The notes under the pieces are model-generated. The model was not told where the DNA came from. It searched no databases and worked only from the letters and a program-made list of their open reading frames with translations. From NCBI RefSeq assembly GCF_014648195.1, contig NZ_BMQQ01000028.1, forward strand, positions 1 through 64,000: DNA of 64,000 nt, given 5' to 3'. Below are positions 1 through 7,474 of the stretch, piece by piece. This DNA comes from Streptomyces purpureus (GTDB lineage: Bacteria > Actinomycetota > Actinomycetes > Streptomycetales > Streptomycetaceae). Every line of letters starts with the position of its first letter. Position 1 is the first letter of the stretch. The position numbers and the translations under genes are program-made.

Positions 1-250
1 TGCTGCCGTTAGGCCCGAGGCTCGGGCATCTCAGGCGCGTTGGCGAAGGACCCACGGCGCTCCCGCATCGTCCGGTGCTGCCGTAGGCCCGAGGCTCGGG
101 CATCTCAGGCGCCTTGGTGAAGGCCTCGCGGCGCTCCCCAAGCAGCCGGTACTGCCGTTAGGCCCGAGGCTCGGGCATCTCAGGCGCCTTGGTGAAGGCC
201 TCGCGGCGCTCCCCAAGCAGCCGGTACTGCCGTTAGGCCCGAGGCTCGGG
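1..250. repeat. 75-bp tandem repeat array (at least 3 copies)
   Basis: The block beginning AGGCCCGAGGCTCGGG recurs at 11, 85, 160 and 235. The period is 75 bp; the first interval is 74 because one T is missing. The copies starting at 85 and 160 are identical along their length, and the fourth diverges after about 16 bases. Each unit holds the palindrome GCCCGAGGCTCGGGC (7-bp arms around one base). The first bases of the window are the end of another unit, so the array probably extends leftwards. No gene is supported over positions 1-357. Confidence 0.9.
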
Positions 251-357
251 AAGTCCCAGGCGGCCTTCGGGGAGGACCCGCCCTCCCCCGTACGGCGGAG
301 ACGGTCTGCCGAACGGGACGAAGCCGGGGCCCCGCCGCCCCGGCCAGGCTGTACGTC

Positions 358-849
358 ATGACGACAGCGACCGCTCCCCGCCCCCACCGCCTCCACTCCC
401 CCGCCCGCATCGCCCGTCGCGCCGCGCACCTGCTCGCGCTCTGCACCGTCCCGATGGGTCTGTGGCGGCTGGTGATGGCGACGGGCCTGCCCGTCGGCTA
501 CAGCGACGAGGTTCTGCGTGAGGTCTACGGGATCCCGGGCTGGGGCATCGCCTACGTCGTCGGCCTGACCGTCCTCCAGGAGGCCGCCGCGCTGCTCCCG
601 ATCCTCGTGGTCACCGGCCGCCTCCGGGTCCCCCGCCCCCGTACGGCCGTGGTCATCGGCTGGGCCCTGTCCGCCCTGGTGACGCTCTTCTGCCTGAGCC
701 AGCTCGTCCTCGGCTTCCTCGTGGAGCCCGACCCGAACATGTCCCCCACCGGCCACACGGTCCTGAACCTCTGCATGGCTCCCCTGCTCGCCACGGGCCC
801 CCTGCTGGCCTACGCCACCCGGGCGTACGCCAGGCAGCACCGCGCCTGA
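358..849 (+). CDS. Four-helix integral membrane protein, unknown function
   Basis: A 163-residue protein with no recognised family motif. The first 22 residues are basic and Pro-rich. Four hydrophobic stretches follow at about 23-43, 61-85, 96-122 and 133-155, so it should lie in the cytoplasmic membrane. No clear Shine-Dalgarno precedes the ATG. It stands alone, after the repeat array and convergent with the Uma2 gene. Base and codon use match the core genes. A small sensor or transporter accessory role is possible, but nothing in the sequence decides it. Confidence 0.75.
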   Translation: MTTATAPRPHRLHSPARIARRAAHLLALCTVPMGLWRLVMATGLPVGYSDEVLREVYGIPGWGIAYVVGLTVLQEAAALLPILVVTGRLRVPRPRTAVVIGWALSALVTLFCLSQLVLGFLVEPDPNMSPTGHTVLNLCMAPLLATGPLLAYATRAYARQHRA

Positions 850-866
850 GCCGGCGGAAGGGGCGG

Positions 867-1505
867 TCAGAACTGGCTGGTGTCGAGGTCGAACCCGAGC
901 GGCTCCGGGAGCGGCACGACCTCGGAGAGCTTGTACGTGGTCTTGCGGCCGTAGTCCTCGCCCTGCGGCTCCGTGCAGACGATCGCCTTGCCACCGTCGC
1001 GATCGATGAGCAGATAGACCGGAATCCCGGCGCGGGCGTACCCGCGGATCTTCTTCACCCGGTCGTTCCCGGCGGGGGAACGGGAGGTCACCTCGGCGAC
1101 CAGCAGGACGGGGGACGGGTCGTGGTACTCGAGCTGGTCGGCGAAGCTGCCCTTCGGCGCGAGCACGACATCCGGCTCGACCTTGCCGCTGATGGAGGCG
1201 CCCGGGACGAAGAGTCCGATGCCGGTGTACGTGCGTAGCTGCCGATCCTGACGGCGAAGAATCACCTGCTCCGCCACTTCCGACACAATCTCTTCGTGCT
1301 CGCCATTGGCGGGAGGCGTCACGCAGATCTCCCCTTCGATCAACTCCACGCGCCACCCTTCGGGGGCGAGCGCACTGAACATGTCGAAGGCTTCCTCCAC
1401 GGTCATGCCCGGGATCTTGTTCCTCGCCGACAGGACGAGGGACACATAGTCGGGCGTCTCCTCGTGCGAATCGGACGGCTCGTACTCGGGTACAGGCAGT
1501 GCCAC
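867..1505 (-). CDS. Uma2-family (DUF820) PD-(D/E)XK-fold protein
   Basis: A 212-residue member of the Uma2/DUF820 family, which has a restriction-endonuclease-like fold and is abundant in Streptomyces and cyanobacteria. Visible landmarks are the WRVELIEGEI strand (51-60), VEPDVVL (109-115, candidate catalytic Asp), LLVAEVTS (134-141, candidate catalytic Glu) and the basic KKIRGYARAGIP helix (151-162). The fold implies a metal-dependent nuclease, but the biological role of single Uma2 genes is unknown. The N-terminal 35 residues are extra relative to the core domain. It is convergent with the membrane protein and has no obvious partner gene. Confidence 0.85.
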   Translation of the reverse strand: MALPVPEYEPSDSHEETPDYVSLVLSARNKIPGMTVEEAFDMFSALAPEGWRVELIEGEICVTPPANGEHEEIVSEVAEQVILRRQDRQLRTYTGIGLFVPGASISGKVEPDVVLAPKGSFADQLEYHDPSPVLLVAEVTSRSPAGNDRVKKIRGYARAGIPVYLLIDRDGGKAIVCTEPQGEDYGRKTTYKLSEVVPLPEPLGFDLDTSQF

Positions 1506-1622
1506 GGCAGACCTCCTTCGCGCGGAGCGACCCTCTCAGCGTAGACCGCGGCCCGCGGCCGCCATCCGATCCCGTTCACCCGAACGTGCGGGCGATCTCC
1601 CCATCCGTGACACCATCGGTCC

Positions 1623-2123
1623 GTGCTCGACATCGGCTACTCCCTCTCCCGCCGCTTTCCCGACCCGCCGCAGACCGACTACCGCCGCGCGGACGTCCAG
1701 GCCCTGCGGCACGACCTCTTCTGCGGGGACGTCTACCTCGCGGACACCAAGGCGGACCGTGAGGTGTCCACAGCCTGGGGATGGGTGCCGGTGCTCGACT
1801 TCGCGTGGGCGCTGTGCGACATCGTCGAGCAGCTCGACCGCGATCCGCGCGGCAGCCGGGCCGCACAGCCGCAGTACGCCGAGCTGGACTTCACCGAGTC
1901 CACCGACCGGATGCTCTTCGAGCGCCGCTTCGGCTGGGTCGACGTCGAGGCCGACTGGATGCACGGCGACGAGCCGCCGCTCACCTTCAACCACGCCGAA
2001 CTGCGCCGCGAGGCCCGGGACTTCCTGCACGACCTGATCGCCGACCTCGCCGACATGCACGAAGGCCTCGCCGACAACCCCGTGATCTGGGACCTCCAGG
2101 CCCGCTTCCCCCGCACCCCTTAA
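1623..2123 (+). CDS. Acidic cytosolic protein, unknown function
   Basis: A GTG-initiated 166-residue protein. It has no signal peptide or membrane segment and is rich in Asp, Glu and aromatic residues. Blocks such as WGWVPVLDFAWALCDIV (53-69) and FGWVDVEADWM look like a globular domain, possibly immunity-like, but I do not recognise a family with certainty. It converges with the pentapeptide-repeat gene, leaving a gap of about 20 bp. GC-rich codon use supports real coding. Confidence 0.65.
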   Translation: MLDIGYSLSRRFPDPPQTDYRRADVQALRHDLFCGDVYLADTKADREVSTAWGWVPVLDFAWALCDIVEQLDRDPRGSRAAQPQYAELDFTESTDRMLFERRFGWVDVEADWMHGDEPPLTFNHAELRREARDFLHDLIADLADMHEGLADNPVIWDLQARFPRTP

Positions 2124-2145
2124 GCCCGCCCTCGGCCGCCCGCGG

Positions 2146-2823
2146 TCAGTCCTCCACCCGCACCCCCAGATGCGCGGCGAACACAGGCGCCAGATCCAGC
2201 AGCTGGCCCGTACTGATCACCGCTCCCGCCAGGGCGTCCACCCCGCGCGCGATCTCCAGCCGCTCCACCGTCCGCAGATCCACGTCCTTCATCCGGGCCG
2301 CGCCGAAGTCCGCCCCCGTCAGCACACAGTCCCGGAACTCCACCCGCTCGAGCCGCGCGCCCCCGAAGTCCGGCTCGTTCAGCACACACCCCTCGAAGAC
2401 GACGTCCCGCAGCTTCGCCGTCCGCAGATTCGGGTAGTCGATCTTCCCTCCTCGCACCAGCACCCTCTCCAGGACCGCCCCGTGCAGCTGCGTCCCACCG
2501 AGCCGGGCGTCCACGATCTCCACGTCCCGCAGCGAGGCCCCGGCCAGGTCCGTGCCGACGCCCCGTATCCCGGTCAGCACGCAGTCCAGCACCCGCGCCG
2601 CGGTCAGCCGTGTCTCGTCCACGACGCAGTCGCGCACCGCGCAGTCCATGAACCGGGCCCCCGCCCCCGCCTGACCCGCCAGGTCGAGCCCCGTGAACGC
2701 CAGCCCGTCGTAATCCCCGTCCGGCTCAAGACCTCCTTCGTACGCCGTGAGGTCCGGCAGCCGTACCTCCGCCCGCCGCGCGGCCGCCACCGTCTTCTTC
2801 CTGCCTGTCGCCATGCCACTCAT
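2146..2823 (-). CDS. Pentapeptide-repeat protein
   Basis: About 225 residues. From roughly residue 35 onward the chain follows the A(D/N)LXX pattern in imperfect form (LAGASLRDVEI, LHGAVLERVLV, FGGARLERVEF, LTGADFGAARM), predicting a right-handed quadrilateral beta-helix. Some members of this fold mimic DNA and protect gyrase (Qnr, MfpA); most are uncharacterised. The start is taken at the ATG at 2823, with a second in-frame ATG at 2814; a farther upstream start would run into the promoter shared with the divergent FAD oxidoreductase. No strong Shine-Dalgarno is visible. Confidence 0.85.
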   Translation of the reverse strand: MSGMATGRKKTVAAARRAEVRLPDLTAYEGGLEPDGDYDGLAFTGLDLAGQAGAGARFMDCAVRDCVVDETRLTAARVLDCVLTGIRGVGTDLAGASLRDVEIVDARLGGTQLHGAVLERVLVRGGKIDYPNLRTAKLRDVVFEGCVLNEPDFGGARLERVEFRDCVLTGADFGAARMKDVDLRTVERLEIARGVDALAGAVISTGQLLDLAPVFAAHLGVRVED

Positions 2824-2912
2824 AGTGACGTGCGCCACTGACAACGCCCCGATGTCACGAACCAGGCCCCCCGCGCCGTCGCATGCGTGAGACCGACCCC
2901 AAGGAGCGTCAC

Positions 2913-4094
2913 ATGCAAGGGAACAGGGCACACATCACCGTCATCGGCGGCGGATTCGCCGGACTGACCGCGGCCATCACCGCCGCCGAGTCCGGCGCGC
3001 GGGTGAGCCTGTACGAGTCGCACCGCACGCTCGGCGGCCGCGCCCGTACCGCCGAAGGCCCGTACCGCACCAACGAAGGCCCCCACGCCCTCTACAACGG
3101 CGGCCCGCACTGGGCCTGGCTCAACCAGCGCGGCCTGATCGGCCCGCTCGCCTCCCTGCCACCGCTCGAAGGCCTCCGCTTCCGCATCCACCACGGTGGC
3201 GCCCTGCGCCGCACCCCGCCGCTCGGCATGCTGAAGCTCGCCCGCCGCGCCCCCGAGCAGGCCCCCGTCGACCTCGACCACCGCACCTGGGCCATCTCCG
3301 TGGCCGGCCCCGAGGCGGCCCGTGCCGCCGGCAACTACGTGGGCGTCGCACTCTTCCACCACGACCCCGGCGCGCTCTCCGCCCGCTTCGTCCAGGAGCG
3401 CCTGCACCGGAGTCTGGCGCTGCCGCCCGAGGCGCGGTACATCCGCGGCGGCTGGGGGCCGCTCATCGACCGGATGGCCGCGCGCGCCGGGGAACTGGGC
3501 GTACGGATCGAGACCGGCGCCCGCGTGAACTCCCTGCCCACCGGCGACGGGCCGGTGATCGTCGCCACGTCCCTGGACGCCGCCCGCCACCTCCTCGGCG
3601 ACGACACCCTGCGCTGGGAGAGCGGACGTACGGTCCTGATCGACCTCGGGCTGCGCACCCGCAAGGGCGACCCGTTCGTCGTCTCCGACCTCGACGCACC
3701 CGGCTGGCTGGAACGCTTCACCGCCCAGGACCGCTCCCTCGCCCCCGCCGGGCAGCAGCTCGTCCAGGGCCAGCTGCCCATCGCGCCGGACGCCGCCCGG
3801 GCCGAAGGCATCGCCCACGCCGAGCGCCTGCTCGACCTCGGCTTCCCCGGCTGGCGGGAGCGTACGCAGTGGCGGCGCGAGGCCGTCGCCACGGGCCGCA
3901 CCGGAGCCGTCGACCGGCCGGGCACCACCTGGCGGGACCGGCCCGCGATCGACCGCGGCGACGGCGTGTACCTGGTCGGCGACCAGGTCGCGGCGCCGGG
4001 CGTCCTCTCGGAGGTGTCGTTCAACAGCGCCGTGGAGGCGGTCTTCCTGGCCCTGGGTGCCGTACGCCGTGGCGCACGGCCGGCGGGCGTCTGA
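2913..4094 (+). CDS. FAD/NAD(P)-binding amine-oxidase/phytoene-desaturase-like oxidoreductase
   Basis: A 393-residue flavoprotein. The N-terminal dinucleotide-binding motif VIGGGFAGL spans about residues 10-18. It is followed by an acidic residue at the end of beta-2 (LYESHRTLGGRA), the RxGGR-type signature of the phytoene desaturase/amine oxidase family. A C-terminal FAD-closing segment (GVYLVGDQVAAPGVL) is also present. The start is the ATG at 2913, preceded by AAGGAG six bases upstream, rather than the ATG at 2883. The substrate is unknown and no carotenoid genes are nearby. The next gene downstream is a quinone reductase behind its own SoxR-type promoter. Confidence 0.85.
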   Translation: MQGNRAHITVIGGGFAGLTAAITAAESGARVSLYESHRTLGGRARTAEGPYRTNEGPHALYNGGPHWAWLNQRGLIGPLASLPPLEGLRFRIHHGGALRRTPPLGMLKLARRAPEQAPVDLDHRTWAISVAGPEAARAAGNYVGVALFHHDPGALSARFVQERLHRSLALPPEARYIRGGWGPLIDRMAARAGELGVRIETGARVNSLPTGDGPVIVATSLDAARHLLGDDTLRWESGRTVLIDLGLRTRKGDPFVVSDLDAPGWLERFTAQDRSLAPAGQQLVQGQLPIAPDAARAEGIAHAERLLDLGFPGWRERTQWRREAVATGRTGAVDRPGTTWRDRPAIDRGDGVYLVGDQVAAPGVLSEVSFNSAVEAVFLALGAVRRGARPAGV

Positions 4095-4114
4095 GCCGCC
4101 CCACCGGCCACCTC

Positions 4115-4146
4115 TTGACCTCAACCATGGTTGAGGTCAGAGGCTT
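4115..4146 (+). promoter_or_regulatory. SoxR/MerR-type promoter-operator
   Basis: Positions 4116-4139 are a perfect 24-bp palindrome. Its core, CCTCAA-N6-TTGAGG, has the arms and spacing of the SoxR box. The left arm overlaps a -35 (TTGACC, 4115-4120). A weak -10-like sequence follows after about 20 bp, the over-long spacer typical of MerR-family activator promoters. It lies about 70 bp before the quinone reductase start. Confidence 0.8.
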
Positions 4147-4206
4147 GCCGCTGTCACCACACAGACCACGTACACGACTTCCGCGTACACAACAGGGGAG
4201 CCCGCC

Positions 4207-5205
4207 ATGCACGCCATCCGCCTCCACGCCTTCGGCCCGGCCGAGAACCTCACGTACGAGGAGACCGACGCGCCCGAGCCCGGCCCCGGGCAGGTGCGGA
4301 TCGCCGTCGCCGCGGCCGGCGTGCACCTCCTCGACACCGCCCTGCGCCTCGGGCAGAGCGGGCCCTTCCCCGCCCCCGCCGAACTGCCCACGATCCCCGG
4401 CCGCGAAGTCGCCGGCACGGTCGACCGCCTCGGCGAAGGCACCGACCCCTCCTGGCTCGGCCAGAAGGTCGTCACCCACCTCGGCCTCGCCCCCGGCGGC
4501 TACGCCGAACTCGCCGTCGCCGACGCGGCCAGGCTCCACTCCATCCCCGACGGCCTCGACGAGGCCGAGGCCGTCGCCATGATCGGCACCGGCCGCACCA
4601 CGCTCGGCATCCTCCAGTTCGCCGACCTCGGACCCGACTCCGTCGCCGTCGTCCCGGCCGCCGCCGGCGGTATCGGCACCCTGCTCGTCCAGTACGCCAG
4701 GCACACCGGCGCCACCGTCGTCGGCCTCGCCGGCGGCCCCGCCAAGGTCGCCCAGGTCGAGAAGAACCGCGCCCACCTCGCCGTCGACTACACCCTCCCC
4801 GACTGGCCCGAGCGCGTACGGGAGTTCCTCGGCGACCGGCAGGCCACCGTCGTCTTCGACTCCGTCGGCGGCGCCACCGGCCGCGCCGCCGTCGACCTCC
4901 TCGGCAAGGGCGGCCGCCACGTCGTCTTCGGCTGGGCGGGCAAGGGCCCCCACGACGGCGAACCCCTCACCTTCTCCGACGAGGAACTCGCCGCCCGCGG
5001 CATCACCTCGCAGAGCGTCCTCGGCCCGGTCATGATCCAGAAGGCCGGCGGAGACATCCGCACCCTCGAAACCCAGTCCCTGGCCCTCGCCGCCGAAGGC
5101 ATCCTCCGCCCCGCCGTCCAACGCTTCCCCCTCCGGGAGGCGCCCGCCGCCCACCGCGCGCTGGAGACCCGCGGCACGATGGGCAAGGTCGTCCTGGAGC
5201 CGTAG
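4207..5205 (+). CDS. Zinc-independent NADPH:quinone reductase (MDR superfamily)
   Basis: A 332-residue medium-chain dehydrogenase/reductase. The N-terminal GroES-like domain contains PGREVAG (64-70). The Rossmann domain carries the nucleotide-binding AAAGGIGTLL (151-160). The position where zinc alcohol dehydrogenases carry a catalytic Cys reads GVHLLDT, so this is the zinc-free quinone oxidoreductase branch, which reduces quinones or enones with NADPH. The SoxR-type operator just upstream predicts induction by redox-cycling compounds. In S. coelicolor a SoxR-regulated reductase (SCO4266) fits this position by my recollection. A terminator follows at once. Confidence 0.88.
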   Translation: MHAIRLHAFGPAENLTYEETDAPEPGPGQVRIAVAAAGVHLLDTALRLGQSGPFPAPAELPTIPGREVAGTVDRLGEGTDPSWLGQKVVTHLGLAPGGYAELAVADAARLHSIPDGLDEAEAVAMIGTGRTTLGILQFADLGPDSVAVVPAAAGGIGTLLVQYARHTGATVVGLAGGPAKVAQVEKNRAHLAVDYTLPDWPERVREFLGDRQATVVFDSVGGATGRAAVDLLGKGGRHVVFGWAGKGPHDGEPLTFSDEELAARGITSQSVLGPVMIQKAGGDIRTLETQSLALAAEGILRPAVQRFPLREAPAAHRALETRGTMGKVVLEP

Positions 5206-5210
5206 ACCCC

Positions 5211-5238
5211 AGGGGGCGGCCAACCGCGGCCGCCCCCT
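5211..5238. terminator. Bidirectional hairpin between convergent genes
   Basis: AGGGGGCGGCC pairs with GGCCGCCCCCT across a 6-base loop, giving an 11-bp perfect stem. It lies between the stop codons of the convergent quinone reductase and Nudix genes. No T-tract is present, as is common in Streptomyces. Confidence 0.75.
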
Positions 5239-5256
5239 CGCCTCAAGACCGGCTCT

Positions 5257-5727
5257 CTATCCCAGGTAGGGCGAAGGCCGATGGTCCAAGTAGTGCTGGA
5301 TACGCAACCGCTGGGTGTGATGCACGGGCAGGCCGGAAAGTTCCTCGGGCCTTACGAACCGGAGTTCGGTGGACTCCTCCGAAATGGCGAGCGATCCACC
5401 GACGACCCGCGCGGTGAAACAGATATTGAACTGCCGACGTACTTCCCCGTCGCCGTACGCGATCACATGGCGAGGGTCGGTGTAAGTGCCGACGAGGCCA
5501 GTGATCTCCACATCCAAGCCGGTTTCCTCGCGTACCTCTCTGACGGCCGTCCCCGGGAGCGAGTCCCCCATTTCCATGCCGCCGCCTGGGAGCGCCCACA
5601 GGTCGTTGTCCCTGCGCCGCTGCAAGAGGATGCGGCCCTCGTCGTCGGTAACCACGGCCGAGGCGGCCACCACCAGACTGTTCGGCTCGGGGGCGTTCGG
5701 ATCGTCGTAATACTCGGTCCGTGCCAC
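5257..5727 (-). CDS. Nudix hydrolase
   Basis: A 156-residue Nudix-fold pyrophosphohydrolase. The Nudix box lies at about residues 52-74 (GGGMEMGDS ... REVREETGL); the first Glu is a conservative Asp, while the metal-binding REVREE core is intact. The start is the GTG at 5727, preceded by GGAGAGG seven bases upstream. It begins four bases after the stop of the frameshifted XRE/DUF5919 gene, so the two form a unit. I recall such regulator-Nudix pairs from other Streptomyces accessory loci. The substrate cannot be inferred. Confidence 0.88.
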   Translation of the reverse strand: MARTEYYDDPNAPEPNSLVVAASAVVTDDEGRILLQRRRDNDLWALPGGGMEMGDSLPGTAVREVREETGLDVEITGLVGTYTDPRHVIAYGDGEVRRQFNICFTARVVGGSLAISEESTELRFVRPEELSGLPVHHTQRLRIQHYLDHRPSPYLG

Positions 5728-5731
5728 GGAT

Positions 5732-6470
5732 CTACCTCTCCACTGGCCGCGCGGTCTCCCAGACGGCGTCGAAACTGGCCGCATACGTGTCGAACATTCC
5801 ACCCGCTCCATTGCGGCGCAGATGCCACACGGGGGCCCCGTACGCGTTTACGCCCCACACGTGCGCGTTGACCAGCATCTGGTCATCTGCCCGGTAGAGA
5901 CTGTTGTAGAGCGTGGTCCCGTGCCTCCGCAGCTCTACTCCCGGCGTCCCGAGCAACGGCCCGTAATGCATCAGGCGTTCCGGCAGCGGGACTCGATGCC
6001 GTGCCCGAATTTTTCTTCCCGTCCGCGTTGTTGCACGTTGACGCTGTCGGCGTCACCGATGGCGATACGAACGGTGCATCCCTCGGCGGCGCGTTCCCGC
6101 ACCAACTCGTTGAACCGGGGGTACGCCTCATGCAGGAACACGGCCGCGTAGACCAGGATGTCAATGCGCTCCCTGCCCTGAGTGATCAGGTCGCCAAAGG
6201 CAGAGACGGGGATGTCTGCGCGCTGGCCGTAAAGCGCCACAAGTTCGGGGCTCACTGCCCGGCCGCACGAGCTTGCCTGAGGGCGGGCCATAGTGCGTAC
6301 ACGTCTTCTCCCAGTGCCTCAGCCGCTTTGGTTGCGGTCGCACGTCTTGGTGTGCGACCCAGATTCACCCAGCGCTCGACGGACTTCGGGTCGACCTCTG
6401 CGGCAGTGGCCAGGTCGTCGTAGGTCCAGCCCACAGAAGCCAAGGCGGCCCGTAGACGCTCGTTCGGCAT
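5732..6470 (-). pseudogene. XRE-type regulator with DUF5919 domain, two frameshifts
   Basis: Three consecutive reading frames together spell one protein of about 245 residues. Frame A (6470 to about 6260) has an HTH (MPNERLRAALASVGWTYDDL, then VDPKSVERWVNLGR). Frame B (about 6260 to 5973) begins RAVSPELVALYGQR. Frame C (5971 to 5732) begins MHYGPLLGTPGVE. The A/B junction reads GCGGCCGGGCAG, where one more C restores the frame. The B/C junction reads AACGCCTGATG, where one more C again restores it. Frames B and C are the DUF5919 region. The protein is broken unless these are sequence errors. The downstream Nudix gene is intact. Confidence 0.85.
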
Positions 6471-6611
6471 CGCCAGTCTCTCCCACCTCTCAGGACGTCG
6501 TAAGGGACGTTCTACCGCCCTCAAGACGTCCCGGGGTGGGAAACGTACGAGGTTCCAGCGTCCCGTTGATCAGCGAGAAGCTCGGGCCACGATGCGAGGG
6601 GACAGTGACTC
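6471..6611. promoter_or_regulatory. Divergent intergenic region
   Basis: A 141-bp gap between the XRE pseudogene (leftward) and the small-gene unit (rightward); it must carry both promoters. A split direct motif GACGTCGTAAGGGACGTTC and later AAGACGTC (6492-6528) repeats GACGT and could be an operator for the XRE protein. No clear -10/-35 pair is visible. Confidence 0.4.
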
Positions 6612-6829
6612 ATGGCCGAGAAGTGGAGACCGGCCACCGGTCGGTACGCGGTGGACGCGAACGGGACGCTTGGCCGGGTGGACCGCCGGTACGAAGGCAG
6701 CGTGTACCTGCGTCCGCCGGGCGGGGGACGGGAGTGGGCGGTCCCGCCGAGGAGCTGCGGGAGCCGACGGCGGAGGAGCTGGCCCAGGCCCGCGTGTTCG
6801 CAACCCCCGTGCCGGCGGTGGCGAAGTGA
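6612..6829 (+). pseudogene. Small accessory protein, one frameshift
   Basis: The first frame from ATG 6612 reads MAEKWRPATGRYAVDANG ... GGGREWAVPP and then degenerates into an Arg/Ser-rich shadow. From about 6748 the neighbouring frame continues sensibly as EELREPTAEELAQARVFATP to a TGA at 6827-6829. One base is missing in the GTCCCGCCGAGGAG tract. The restored protein would be about 72 residues with no signal peptide or membrane helix. Its stop overlaps the next start (GTGA), so translation would be coupled. I recall similar short proteins from Streptomyces accessory regions, without a known function. Confidence 0.7.
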
Positions 6830-7065
6830 CCCGGATGATTTACCGGTTCGTAGCGCACCGCATCAAGCGTCACCCCGACTCGGAGGCTACGGCGTCGGCC
6901 CGGTGCCTGCACGGTGAGTGCGGCTGGCAGGCCGAGCCCAGAGTGGACGTGGGCACGGTGGACCAGCAGTGCATGGACCACACCGGCCTGAACAGGGAAC
7001 ACACCACCTCCGCCCGGGCGTTCGAGGACGTGGCCCTGGTGGAGTGTGTGGAGGGCCCGGCGTGA
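6826..7065 (+). CDS. Small Cys-containing protein (DUF7848-like)
   Basis: About 79 residues from GTG 6826, or 76 from ATG 6835. It reads MIYRFVAHRIKRHPDSE at the start, then CLHGECGW, then DQQCMDHTGLNREHTT. The Cys/His set (CxxxxC ... C-x2-H) suggests a small metal-binding or zinc-ribbon-like fold. The GTG overlaps the preceding TGA and its own TGA overlaps the next GTG, a tightly coupled micro-operon. The family assignment is from memory and tentative. Accessory; no function known. Confidence 0.65.
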   Translation: MTRMIYRFVAHRIKRHPDSEATASARCLHGECGWQAEPRVDVGTVDQQCMDHTGLNREHTTSARAFEDVALVECVEGPA

Positions 7066-7307
7066 GATGGCTTCCGGCATGCCGGCCGGACCACCTGGTC
7101 CGTGAAGGCAAGGACTGGCGGCTCGCCGCCATCGAGATTCAGCGTGGCGACCACGTGCATACCGGCCGATCATGGCGAATCGCGGCAACAGTGATCCGAC
7201 GCCGGTGCAGGCACCACACATGGATCCATGTGGATTGGGTGGGGCCGGTGCCGACCCGGACGATCTTCCACTCGACAGCACCGGTGCACCTCCGCCGCCG
7301 GCCTTAA
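7062..7307 (+). CDS. Small basic hypothetical protein
   Basis: An 81-residue frame opens with GTG at 7062, which overlaps the TGA of the preceding gene (GTGA), and ends with TAA at 7305-7307. It is rich in Arg, Trp and His (DWRLAAIEI, TWIHVDWVGPVPTRTIF) with no signal peptide or membrane helix. It is supported mainly by its coupled position as third member of the micro-operon; codon bias is less extreme than in core genes. Unrecognised family. A non-coding alternative cannot be excluded. Confidence 0.5.
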   Translation: MRWLPACRPDHLVREGKDWRLAAIEIQRGDHVHTGRSWRIAATVIRRRCRHHTWIHVDWVGPVPTRTIFHSTAPVHLRRRP

Positions 7308-7474
7308 TCCGCCCGTGCCGCGCAGACGGCACCTGGCCTCCAGCTCCTCACCCCGACCGGTTCGGCCTGACAACCCTGCCGGGCAGGGGTGAGTGGGTCT
7401 GGCTGGACAAGCCGGCCAGCCGCTCCCGGCTACCGGCTGACCCACCCCTGGCCCCCCACGCGCCCCACAGCGCC

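Noticed and set aside
1-250. CRISPR array
   Set aside because: The 75-bp units are contiguous and nearly identical along their length, with no unique spacers and no cas genes nearby.
31-1356. Long open frame on the minus strand through the repeats and the membrane protein gene
   Set aside because: It runs antisense through the membrane gene at 358-849 and in another frame through the Uma2 gene; its composition (Arg/Gly/Pro-rich) is that of a GC-rich shadow frame.
6612-6917. A 101-aa intact protein from ATG 6612
   Set aside because: After residue 47 the sequence becomes Arg/Ser/Pro-rich shadow, while the neighbouring frame continues sensibly and ends in a GTGA overlap with the next gene; a frameshift fits better.
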